Part shown: positions 33,994 to 44,500 of the stretch, in pieces
Position numbering within the stretch: position 1 is the first letter of the stretch
Layout of the letters: every line of letters starts with the position of its first letter
NCBI RefSeq assembly: GCF_012641475.1
Contig: NZ_JABAIL010000002.1
Coordinates: 817,449 to 881,448 of the forward strand
Direction: 5' to 3'
DNA length: 64,000 nucleotides
Origin: Flammeovirga agarivorans
GTDB taxonomy: Bacteria; Bacteroidota; Bacteroidia; Cytophagales; Flammeovirgaceae
Program-made: the position numbers and the translations under genes
The notes under the pieces: generated by a model
Databases searched by the model: none
What the model was told of the DNA's origin: nothing
What the model saw: the letters and a program-made list of their open reading frames with translations, nothing else

Positions 33994-34368
33994 CCAAAGG
34001 TAATACAGCTCCTTCATAGAAGTGTGAAAATTTATCCAACATTAAAAATATTGTTTGATTTTAATTGTGAATATAATCTTCCGGTTATTTTATTTTTTCA
34101 AGTTAATGAAAACAGTGTTATTGATTATAAATTTATAGAGTTAACAGAACAAAAAATTGAAAATTCATTTCTAGAAATAAAAAGTTATTACAACTCAGCA
34201 GTTAAAAGATTAAAAATGATATAAGAAGAAAATTACAATAATGCACAACCAATTTTTTCAACATTAACATCTGGAATTGAAGGTGAAGAATTTTTTCAAA
34301 AGATGAAAATAATCACAAAATCCTTTCCTGTTCAACTCTTATTCAGTTTTCTAATTGGCAAAATATAA
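33994..34368 (+). pseudogene. Probable gene remnant broken by a stop
   Basis: One frame stays protein-like from 33994, reads a GTG start at 34024, stops at 34222-34224, then stays open and protein-like in the same frame until 34366-34368 (EENYNNAQPIFSTLTSGIEG...). A single in-frame stop splitting a coding-like stretch suggests a decayed gene. The first part could still be a 66-residue protein. No family recognised. Confidence 0.35.
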
Positions 34369-34389
34369 ACTATTACTAATACTATTCTT

Positions 34390-36543
34390 ATGAATATTAA
34401 CAAAGCTATTACTTACAGTCTTTTATCGCATATTCGATCTAATTCAACCTTAATCCAAGGTCCTCTTGATATATTTGTCCCCTTAATTAAAAGGGTATTA
34501 TCAAAAATGAATGAGGATGGAATATTTAGTGGGAAAAGTATTATTGAAATAAAAACATATTCTGACAGGCTATATTCTTTTGACTTTCCATTACCTGTAA
34601 TAGAAAACATATTAAGGATAATTGAAAAAGAAGTAAATATAGATGGAGAAATAAAATTCTCATTTTACCAAGATAAAGCTTTTGAAATTAATCAATATGT
34701 TTTTACTGAATTTGAAGAAGAAATAAGAAATCATAAACAAGAAGTTAAAAGTTTAGAAAAACTTTTTAAAGATTTCTGTGATTCTTCAGGATTTGAAGAG
34801 TATAAAAACAAATCTATTTTTGATTTTATAGAAAAGAGCAAATTAGATTTATCTAAATATTTAGCAAATAAGGATTCTGATATAAGGGATAATTTTTCTA
34901 TTGAAGCTCAATTCATAGATTATTTTAGATCAATTACTCCCGTTTACAACCTTATAAAAAAAATTTTTTTAGGGTCAATAATTTCTGGTTATATTGAATA
35001 TCATACTTCTGAAGCATCTGTAAAGGTTGAACTTTTATTAGATACTAATTTTATAATTGCTGCATTAGACCTTAATACTTCAGAATCTACTCATACATGC
35101 ACTACATTATTAAAAATAGCCAAAGATCAAGGTTATATATGTAAGGTTATGAACATAACCATTGATGAAATTACAAACTTATTAAAGGCTAAAGCAAATA
35201 ACTTTAATAGTAGTTTTTTACAAAAAGTTGTATATCCTGAAGATATATATAATGCCTGTGAAAGAAGAAAATTAAATAAAGCTGACATTGAATTAATTAT
35301 TGACAATTTAGAGGATGAGATAAGAAAACTTGGTATAGATGTAATATATGATACCTCTAAAATTCAAAACAAAGCGAAATACACTAATGAATATTTCACA
35401 TTAATAGAGCATAGAAATACTAAAAAAGCTGCACTACATGATGCTACAGCTCTAGTCTATGTAAGAGAAAAAAGAGGAAAAAAGATTTATGAATTTGACA
35501 AGGTAAATTGTTGGTTTGTAAACAATTCTATTTCACGTGAAGGAGAAAGTGGTTATATAATTAACGGACAACAACCTGAAACTATTAAAGCTGATGATTT
35601 ATTAAATATATTATGGCTAAGTAACCCTCAATCCTCAATAGATATTAGTGACGATGAGTTGTCAGATATAGGTTTATCTTCTTTAATATCATTAGCCTTA
35701 AATAAAGAATTACCAGCCACTTCAGTAATTAGAGAATTAGATGATAATATTCATAAATACTCATCATCTGAAATTTCGGATAACGACATCTTAAGAATTG
35801 CAACTCGAATTACTAGTAAACAATTAAAAGATATCGAATCAGTTAATACATTAGCAAGTGATAATAAAGAAGAATTTGTTCGCAGACTTAAAGAAGAAGC
35901 TAAAAAGCAACAAATAATAGATAATAAAAGGTTTAAAATGCTTGAAGCATCAGTAAATGAATTAGCTCAAAAAGCTGAACATTTTTACAATGCCAAAGAA
36001 AAAATAGAAAAAAATGATCAACTAAAAGATGATGAATTAAAAAAATTAAGGGCTAAAACTAGAGAACAAGAAATAAAGAAAGAAAAAGAGAAGAAAAAAT
36101 TAGAGAAATTAGAAGCAGAAACTAGTGAATATCAAAAAAACAACAATATTCTTGAAAAGGCATTACTAGATGAACAAAATAAAGTAATAAAAATTAAACG
36201 AAAAGATTTTATTCATAAAGAGTTAATGAAATGGCGTTTAAAAAGTTGGGGTGAATTTTTATTATTAGTAGGTATCGTTCTTAGCTGGTTTTTATATTTA
36301 TTTTGGACTTCTGACTTTAGCCTAGATAAAGTTCAAACTGATATCTTAGAAATAAAAGCTAATTTTTGGATAAGTATTATTATGTCAATTTTTGGATTTA
36401 TACTCACAAAAATTACCATTCCAACTTTATATGGTAAATATAGAAATCATTCAAACATTGAAAACTTCAAAAAAAATTTAGAAATTCCTGAGGATTGTAA
36501 AGATTTAAAAGAAGTTAAAATAAATTTAAAAAACCTAGCTTAG
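34390..36543 (+). CDS. PIN-like nuclease domain protein with coiled coil and two membrane helices
   Basis: 717 residues. After a helical N-terminal region (1-210) comes a PIN-like domain (about 213-385) with the expected acidic residues: Asp218 and Asn220 in LLLDTNFIIAAL, Glu260 in ITIDEI and Asp351 in HDATALVYV. The fourth position is Asn in CWFVNNS rather than Asp. A long Lys/Glu coiled coil covers about 490-615 and two membrane helices lie at about 622-642 and 657-680. PIN domains cut RNA. Placement on a membrane-bound coiled-coil protein in an AT-rich patch suggests a defence or stress effector, which is inference. I know no described system with this layout. Confidence 0.65.
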   Translation: MNINKAITYSLLSHIRSNSTLIQGPLDIFVPLIKRVLSKMNEDGIFSGKSIIEIKTYSDRLYSFDFPLPVIENILRIIEKEVNIDGEIKFSFYQDKAFEINQYVFTEFEEEIRNHKQEVKSLEKLFKDFCDSSGFEEYKNKSIFDFIEKSKLDLSKYLANKDSDIRDNFSIEAQFIDYFRSITPVYNLIKKIFLGSIISGYIEYHTSEASVKVELLLDTNFIIAALDLNTSESTHTCTTLLKIAKDQGYICKVMNITIDEITNLLKAKANNFNSSFLQKVVYPEDIYNACERRKLNKADIELIIDNLEDEIRKLGIDVIYDTSKIQNKAKYTNEYFTLIEHRNTKKAALHDATALVYVREKRGKKIYEFDKVNCWFVNNSISREGESGYIINGQQPETIKADDLLNILWLSNPQSSIDISDDELSDIGLSSLISLALNKELPATSVIRELDDNIHKYSSSEISDNDILRIATRITSKQLKDIESVNTLASDNKEEFVRRLKEEAKKQQIIDNKRFKMLEASVNELAQKAEHFYNAKEKIEKNDQLKDDELKKLRAKTREQEIKKEKEKKKLEKLEAETSEYQKNNNILEKALLDEQNKVIKIKRKDFIHKELMKWRLKSWGEFLLLVGIVLSWFLYLFWTSDFSLDKVQTDILEIKANFWISIIMSIFGFILTKITIPTLYGKYRNHSNIENFKKNLEIPEDCKDLKEVKINLKNLA

Positions 36544-36544
36544 T

Positions 36545-36579
36545 AAACAAAAGACCCCATAACCAAAAGCTATGGGGTC
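36545..36579 (-). terminator. Terminator of the PUFA synthase operon
   Basis: On the minus strand GACCCCATA (36579-36571) pairs with TATGGGGTC (36561-36553), followed by TTTTGTTTA. It lies between the convergent PIN gene and pfaD. Confidence 0.8.
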
Positions 36580-36622
36580 AATCAGAATAAATAAGATATG
36601 AATGAACAGCGAAGTGTGATGC

Positions 36623-38254
36623 CTAATATTTCACACTTGCTGCTTTGAATTTGCCGTCGATTTGTACGCCTTGCATTTCTAAGTATTGCAATCTGTACAA
36701 GTACGCAGCGCCGTTGAACAATGCATGAGCAACGTCTACTGCTTTACGGTTTTCCCAGTTTTCAAGAGGAGTACCTTTTACCCACTCGTTGAATGCACCC
36801 ATTGCAGGACCACACCAGATTTGGTAATCCAACTCTCTACCTTTCACACCACGGTTAGCCCATGAAGAAGAAAGACCTAAGTACCAACGGAAGATCAATG
36901 CCATCTTACGCTTTGGATTGTTTTCTGATCTTGTGATTTGCTCTGGATCACGCTCTTGGAAAAACTCAATACACATCTTCCAGATGTTCTCTAATGAATC
37001 TTGGAAGACTGTCTTTTCTAACGTTGTACGCTCTTTTTCAGGAATCGCATCGATACCGTCATAAGCGATGTACGTATCATATAATTTTTGTGCTCTTAAA
37101 GCGAACAATGTTCCCTTCTTCAACACTTGTAATTTCACTCCTAACTCAAACATATCCGATGCTGGCGCCATCATGATATCTGTCATTCCCGCTTGTGCTA
37201 ACACCTTACGAGAGTGGTCTGATGCACCTGACTCTAAACATGCTTGGTTGATTGAACCTGTTACTACAAACGCCGCACCCATAGCGAAAGCCGCTAATAC
37301 CGATTGAGGCGTTGAGATACCACCTGCTGCACCTACACGTACTTGCTCAGGGTAGTTCAATTCTTCTTGGATTCTGTTTCTTAACAATAACACTGAAGGT
37401 AATAATGATACCAACGGTCTATTGTCTGTATGTCCACCCGAATCCGCTTCTACAGTGATGTCGTCTGCCATTGGAACTGATAACGCCAATGTTGCTTGCT
37501 CAGCAGTAATCTGACCTTCTTCTACCAACTTGTCTAAGATCGACTTTGGTGCTGGACGCATGAATTTCTCCGCTACTTCTAAACGAGATACTTTTGCGAT
37601 GATCTTGTTTTCCATATGGATCGATCCATCCGCATTTTTGCGTAACCCTGCCGCTCTGAACTTCACTACAAATGGTGTTAAGTCCATAAATGCAGACGCT
37701 TCAATCACTTTTACTCCACGCTTTAAGAACAACTCACAAGCTTCACGCTCTAAGGCCACCTCATTTGGTGAGTGAATTAAGTTGAATGCATACGGTCCGT
37801 TTGGTAATGCCGCTTGAATCTTATCGATTGCCTGCTCAATTCTTGCAGGAATCAATCCACCTGCACCAAATGAACATAACATACCTGCTTTACCTAAAGC
37901 AATCACTAGGTCTTCCGAAGAAATACCATTCGCCATTGCACCGCCCATATAGTTATATTTCAAACCATACGCTGCTCTGAATGAAGGATCACCCAATGCT
38001 TCTGGAGCATAAGCTGGAATGTTCGCTAATAATTCAGCAGACTGTAAATCCGATGAAGTGGCTGTTCCCATTCCATCCGCTACACCTACTGTACCTTCTT
38101 GGTTTCTGATCACAAAAAGCTGTTTGTCTAATTTCTCAAACTGCTGCTTGATCTCCTCCGTTGTATATTTTGCAAAGCTTGAAGCACCAAACCACTTTGA
38201 AGTAGATTTAGCTGTCGATTTTAAGCCGCTATTTTTAATCAATGTTGTATTCAT
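36623..38254 (-). CDS. pfaD: PUFA synthase enoyl reductase PfaD
   Basis: 543 residues, the usual PfaD length. It is an FMN-dependent TIM barrel of the nitropropane-dioxygenase/FabK type: GAGGLIPARIEQAIDKIQ, FNLIHSPNE, DDITVEADSGGHTDNRP and the phosphate-binding GAAGGISTPQSVLAAFAMGAAFVVTGSINQA. It reduces the trans-2-enoyl intermediate in trans during PUFA assembly. It is the last gene of the minus-strand cluster, 298 bases after the PfaC-like gene, and is followed by a terminator. The N-terminal 45 residues precede the barrel, as in other PfaD proteins. Confidence 0.92.
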   Translation of the reverse strand: MNTTLIKNSGLKSTAKSTSKWFGASSFAKYTTEEIKQQFEKLDKQLFVIRNQEGTVGVADGMGTATSSDLQSAELLANIPAYAPEALGDPSFRAAYGLKYNYMGGAMANGISSEDLVIALGKAGMLCSFGAGGLIPARIEQAIDKIQAALPNGPYAFNLIHSPNEVALEREACELFLKRGVKVIEASAFMDLTPFVVKFRAAGLRKNADGSIHMENKIIAKVSRLEVAEKFMRPAPKSILDKLVEEGQITAEQATLALSVPMADDITVEADSGGHTDNRPLVSLLPSVLLLRNRIQEELNYPEQVRVGAAGGISTPQSVLAAFAMGAAFVVTGSINQACLESGASDHSRKVLAQAGMTDIMMAPASDMFELGVKLQVLKKGTLFALRAQKLYDTYIAYDGIDAIPEKERTTLEKTVFQDSLENIWKMCIEFFQERDPEQITRSENNPKRKMALIFRWYLGLSSSWANRGVKGRELDYQIWCGPAMGAFNEWVKGTPLENWENRKAVDVAHALFNGAAYLYRLQYLEMQGVQIDGKFKAASVKY

Positions 38255-38290
38255 CTTGTTTGAATGAATAATTAAGTGTTATCAAAATGT

Positions 38291-38353
38291 TTCAAGTGTT
38301 AAGCGTTAGCGTCACTTGGAACTAAGTCATTGGCGAAGTCTCCTGACTTCGAA
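38291..38353. repeat. REP-like element, copy 1 (between pfaC-like gene and pfaD)
   Basis: A 63-base element starting TTCAAGTGTTAAGCG and ending GACTTCGAA. It contains CAAGTG...CACTTG and the hairpin CGAAGTC-TCCT-GACTTCG (38334-38351). A nearly identical 62-base copy lies at 45561-45622 in the other pfa gap, with only a few differences, and a diverged inverted copy at 45647-45710. Confidence 0.85.
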
Positions 38354-38381
38354 GTAAACCAAAGTCGGGTTCGATATATAC

Positions 38382-38520
38382 CCCACGACTGAAGTCGTGG
38401 GCTGGTAATATTTCTACCTATAAAGACTAAAGTCTTCATCGGTTCTTACATCTCATAAAACATCTCGACTTCAGTCGATAATGTTTTCCTATATCACTAG
38501 CCCATGACTTCAGTCATGGG
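38382..38520. repeat. Cluster of short palindromes with GACTTCAGTC-type cores
   Basis: Four hairpins in 140 bases: 38382-38401 (CCCACGACT-GA-AGTCGTGGG), 38423-38436 (AAGACT-AA-AGTCTT), 38465-38478 (TCGACT-TC-AGTCGA) and 38501-38520 (CCCATGACT-TC-AGTCATGGG). The first and last are in opposite orientation (GGGCT versus AGCCC ends), as in paired REP/BIME units. Confidence 0.8.
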
Positions 38521-38552
38521 TAACCCAATTTTGAATCTATTCGATTCAGAAA

Positions 38553-41500
38553 TTAGCTGATCACTAATGAAAGGTCAGTAATTTCATAGATTCTTAAATC
38601 ACCTTTCCAAAGGTTCGCATCTACAAGGATTACGACTTTACCGTTTTCCTTTGTTACTTCTTTGATATGGCAATCAAGGTTCATTGTTGGGTCACCTTGA
38701 AGGATTTGACCTCTATATTTCCAAACTGTTTTGTTTGGTGCATGGTGGTTGAAACCAACGTTTGTCATGCCTTCACCTAAGTTGTTTTGCAACGCCCAAA
38801 CTTGAACTGCTTGGTGGATTGCTTCAACACCTAATGAACCTGGCATTACAGGATCTTGGTAGAAGTGACAAGTGAAGAACCAATCATAGTTATGGATGGC
38901 ACGAGTGGCATGGATATAACCTTTGCCATACTTACCACCTTCTTTGATGATCGTTGCACTATCTAACAAGTTCAACTGATCTTCTGCCAAGTGTAATCTT
39001 GGAGAAGCTGGGTTGGTCGACTTGTACAACTTCATTTTACCGAACAATGAATCTAAGTTGAAAGTGATAGCATTCTTCTTGTCGTAATCCGTCACGTCTT
39101 TCCATGCTGCTACTTTTTCACCTGAGTCAAGACCTGCTTGGCTAGAAAGGTCAGCTACTGTAAAGAATCCGAATGAAGATTGACCTACATAGAATACTGT
39201 ACCATCTACTGAAAGTTCGAATGTATAACGTTGTAATACTGTACCTGCAAGGTTTGTATGTGACGTCATTACTACTTTATTTGTAATCGTTTTTCCTCTT
39301 AGATCAATGTCAACTAACATCTCACCATCACCGTCAAGGTTACGGAAGAATAAGTCTTTGTCTGGCACTGATAAAGTAGAACCTAAGTAAGCACCTAAGA
39401 AACCACATGGTTGTAAGGCTACTTCCATCAATACTGAATAAGGCATTACTGGTGAAGCATTTTGCTTAAAGTACCATGCGTCTACAGGAACATCATATTC
39501 AGAGATGATTGTAGGGTTGTTACTAAAGTCATGTCTCTCATTGCTGATTGATAAAACTCTAGAGATTACTTGTAGGTCAGTGTTTGGCTGACGCGATAAC
39601 GAACGTCCTTCGAATACTTTGTACTCATCACCGAAACACTTGTAAACTGGACCTAATGCGAATTGAGTGATATCACCTTCGTCTAATAGAACTGGCTTGT
39701 TCACTGGCTTCACATACACACCATGATTAGTGTTCGCTAAGTCCTTTTTATATTGAGGGTTGTCTTTTTCTTGTAAACGAAGACCTAAGTTTTCAAAGTA
39801 TACAGACGACAATCCGTCATAGATAATTTCTAAATCAGCTACTACGTATGGCTCAGGAACTAAACCTACTTCCTTCACATCCATACGGTAAATTAGCTTA
39901 CCATCTTTGGCATTTACCTCTTTACGACATCTTACTTTTTGAGGGATGTCTAATACAGGTTGGAAACGAGCATCTTTAGTTAAACGCTGCATACCCATGT
40001 ATAACATTAAGAAACGTAATAACTGTCCACCGCCTTCAGCTTGTAATGAACCTGCTAAAACTTCGTCATCTCTGAAGTGACAAGGGAAGTACCAATCGTC
40101 TGCCTTCAAGTCTTTCTCAGCTTCAATCCATCCTAGACCAGCATGACCACCTTTGATATCTAACTTAGTGATACGGTCTAACATTAAGATGTCTTTTGGA
40201 GGAAGACGTAATGATTTGTTTCTACCTAATGTATTGTAATCCGAACCAAATACACCTTCTAAATCACCTTGAGTTAACGCTAAAAGCTCCTCTTGGTTGA
40301 AAGTAGTTTTATCACAGTGTAATAATGGCTCAAAGAATTGCTTCTTACGGTTGTTTCTTTCTTCTAATTCCTCTGGCTTGTATACTACACCTTGACCTTC
40401 TGCAAGGTCTGCTTCGTTGAAGAAACCAGCACAACCACCACGCATTTTCAGCACCATTCTGTCCTCAACATAGCAGTCGTAACGGAAGAAGAATAAAAGG
40501 TTGTTACCATTACGTACATAGCTATCAATGCTGATGTCATAACGTAACGTTTGTCCTTCGAAAGGAAGATCATCCAAGAAAGTAAGAGTACAGTCTAATA
40601 GACGGTATTTGTACTCACCTTTGTTTTGGAAGTCAATCCCTAAATATGAAATTAATAATAAGTCACACTGACCTGACTCTACCGCTACAGCCCAAGGAAT
40701 TTGTCCGTCAGTTGCGAACCAAGAGTTGTAAGGGATATCGTACTCTGTTGTTAAGCTTGAAGACTTGTACTCATTTGTCTTAGCATTCAATTTCGTTACA
40801 CGGCTCACCAATAAGTATGGAGGCATTGGTAACATTACACGACAAGGGTAAGTGTCGATGATAGAGTACTCAGGACCGAATACATCTGAGATTTTACCAG
40901 TAGCAAAAGTCAATAGATCTTGTTCGTTCCAGATCGCATCTTTCTTGCTTGCTTTGTAATCAGGTGCATCGAAATCATAAAGCGCTAAGCCATTCTCAGC
41001 AATCTTTTGTTTCACCTTATTTTCAATCACATCTAAGGCTGAATTCTTATCCATATCTTTGGTTGTTGTTTGTTCTTCTTCTTTTTCTGATAAAGCAAAC
41101 ATGTCAAACTCTTCTCCTGCTATTACAGGCTCTGTTGTGTTGACTCTGTTTGTAGAATTAATGAAGGCTGCTTTGTTTTCCGCAGTAAATGCGAATTCTT
41201 CAAAACGGTTACCTCCAGTATGTAATGTTTTATAGATTTTCTTTCTTTGAATACCTTTCGCAGAAGTCTTTGCAATGATAGCTCCTAAGTCCAGTTCAAC
41301 ACCCTGACCTAATAACTGAGCCACCATTCCCATAAAGCTCTTTAAAGAATCAGAACCCTTACGGTCTGTTGCAATCGTTGCAAACTCCTCACCTTTCAAG
41401 ATCTCACCGATCCATCTAGAAAGCGTTGCATTCGCTCCTACTTCAATAAACAATTTGTGACCATCTTCTTTCATGCTTCTGATCAGCTTTGGAAGATTCA

Positions 41501-44500
41501 CTTCCTCACAGCATACATCTTTCGCATTCTTAGCGATGTCATCCTCATTTAAAGCTAAAGGCTTTTGTGTTACACCAGAGTATACCGTCTGTGGAATCGC
41601 CTTCTGTAATGGAAGGTGATGCATAGTGATAAACTCTTCCGTTACGCGACTGATAAACGGATGATGTACACAGTTGTTGATGGTTAATGTCACCGATGAA
41701 AGAGCATGCTTCTGCATAATTTCTTCCAAGATGTCATTATCACCAGACATGATGATTTCAGAATCTGTGTTGATGAATGTCAAGTACACTCTTTCGTACT
41801 TTCCTTCTACTTCACCTCTGAACCAATCTTCTAAAGTAGCATACCCTAAAGTTTTAGCATTTAAGGTAATCAAACGGCTTCTCCATTTCGATTTTGCAGT
41901 GGCAGCATCCATGCCCCATTCTTCACCAAGAATAGTCATATCACCACCTACAATTTCAGAGAAGATATTCGACTCTAAGAATTTCTCATCAACTAAATGA
42001 GCATCCCAGAAACCTTGAGAATACCATAAACTTGAAGTCTCGCCCATGCTGTAACCCGCTAACGAGTCTGCTTTCACTTTTAATACATCTTGTAAAAGTG
42101 TAGTGTAAGCTGAAGCAAAGGCAACACCGATCGCCATTACTGGAAGTGCATTTGTACCAAGATTTTCCTCTTGTTTTTTCACTTCTTCAGCCGTTGGCTT
42201 TTTCAATGTTCTAGGGTATAAATATTCTGTAAAGAACGCTCTGTTCGGGTGATTTACAGAATTTTTGATGTGATCATACAAGCTAGGGAACATCTGTAAT
42301 AAAGAAGCTCCAAAACCTTGGTATGCCGCACCAGAACCAGGGTACATCATGGCTACTTTACCATCCTTCGCAATTGGGTTAGGATTGTAGTAGCTACCCG
42401 TTGGCATTTGTAAAGCTTTCTTTCCTTTGTAAGCATCTTTCATATGTGCTTGGAAGAACGCTACATCACGCATTAATTCTTTTTCGTTTTTCGCAACGAA
42501 AATAGGCTTAATTGGTGCTGCAGGGTTAAATGCTTCACAAAGTTTGTCTGATGTTTCATTGAAACCTAACGTTTCTACATCAGTCAAAATACCTAAAAGT
42601 TGTTCGTTAATTCCTGCAGGTCTTTCAATAGAAAGTGGGAATAAACGCTCTCCTCCTTTGGCTAAGTAAGGGCTACGATCATCTAACTTCGGATGAGAAG
42701 CTTCAGACATTAAAACATGTGCCGAAGAACCATCTGTCGCTAGACCTGAAATCGCCGCTCTTAATGTATCTTTTCCTTCTTCGATTACCCAAGGTGATGA
42801 AACCTGAGGAACGTAGAAAGGTGTGTTTTTAAATTTCTCCTCAAACTTAGGACCCGACCACTGTGGAGTAGCAGGAATAAATCTGTGGTATAAAGCTAAA
42901 GCTGAACGAATGATAGAAGCGATACCCGAAGCAGAGAATGTATGACCTACAGTTGCTTTCGCAGAACCTAAGGCACAAGTTAATTTCTCTTCTTTTGATT
43001 GGTACACTGAAGTTAAACCTTCAATTTCCGCTTTATCTTCAGAAGCAATACCTGATGCTGATACTTCTAATAATCCGATATCAGAAGCATCCAAACCATT
43101 ACTTTGTAATAACTCTTCTGCACCCTTCGCTACTGCTTGACTGTTGATTTCACCATTCAATGAAGATAAGTCAGATTGTACAATCGCTACATCATCAATT
43201 TGAGCATACACGCGATCATTTTTCGCATCTTCCGCTCTCTTGATTACAATTGCACCTGCACCTTCACCAATGTTCCATCCATTCGTTTCTGTATTCCAAC
43301 CGAATGAAGTATCTCCTGTATTTACAGGATTTAAAACATGACGGCTCAATACACCTTCCATACTTCCAGCTAAGTCGATCGCACCTACCACTACGGCATC
43401 CACTTCACCTAAAGCCAACATATTTCTCGCTACGTCCAATGCTTTATATACTGCATTTTCGTTCGATGAAATAGTGAATGAAGGACCAGTAAAATCCCAA
43501 AGTGCAGAAACTCTACTCGAAATAATGTTACCGATAAAACCAGTATGTTCCGATGGAGAGTGATCTTCGAAAGCTTGGAATACAGAGTTCTTTAAAACAT
43601 CAGAAAGTGAATCTTTCTTCTGCACATCCATGTCTAGACCTGCCATTTCTAATGCTTTCTCTACTTGCCAAATTAGATCCCAACGTCCCATACGGTGATG
43701 GATTTCTAATTCAGATTCCATTGCTGTCAATACGGCAATGTTTGCTCCCTTACCTTCCAGCTCTTTTAAGCCTGCATCATGCAATGCTCTATCAGCTACA
43801 GTAAGCATTAAAGTCTGCTGTAACGTTAAACGTTCTGCTTCTTTCGGTTGGATTTTGAAACGAAGAATATCTAAGTCAAATTCTTCCAACCACGCTCCTT
43901 TCAAGCGTTTTATATCTTCTAACCCAAGCCCTTTCTTCAAAGTCTCCAACTCTTCCATTCCTTTCCAACGGTTAGCCGGTAAGTTTTTGAAGAATTGTTG
44001 ACCCTGATAAAGAGATAAATAAAAATCTTCCAAGCTGGCACATCCACCGAAGTGAAGATCCATACCAACAATTGAAAGAGGTTGTTTGGGTGATGTAATC
44101 TGTTCTTTTGCTACCTCTACTTTCTCATCGTAAGCCGATAAGATCATATGGGCATTGGTACCACCAAAACCGAAAGCATTAATACCTGCATGTGGTTGCT
44201 CTCCTTTTAATGGCCACTCTTTATTTTCTAACATCATTTGGTCTCTTCCTACCTTCTGATCGTTAGAATGTACAGCACCATCAATTTTGATAGTCGCTGG
44301 AATAAACTTCTTTTGCATGGCAAGGATCACCTTCAACATACCCGTCATACCGGCAGCTGTTAGCAAGTGTCCCATGTTTGATTTTACAGACCCTAAGAAT
44401 GGAGGTCTTACTTCTTCTTGTGCAAAGAAATCACTAATTGAATTGATCTCCGTCGTATCACCAAGAGGCGTACCTGTTGCATGACATTCTAAGTAATCAA

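Noticed and set aside
36994-38267. Several short plus-strand frames over pfaD
   Set aside because: They are antisense shadows of a strongly conserved gene.
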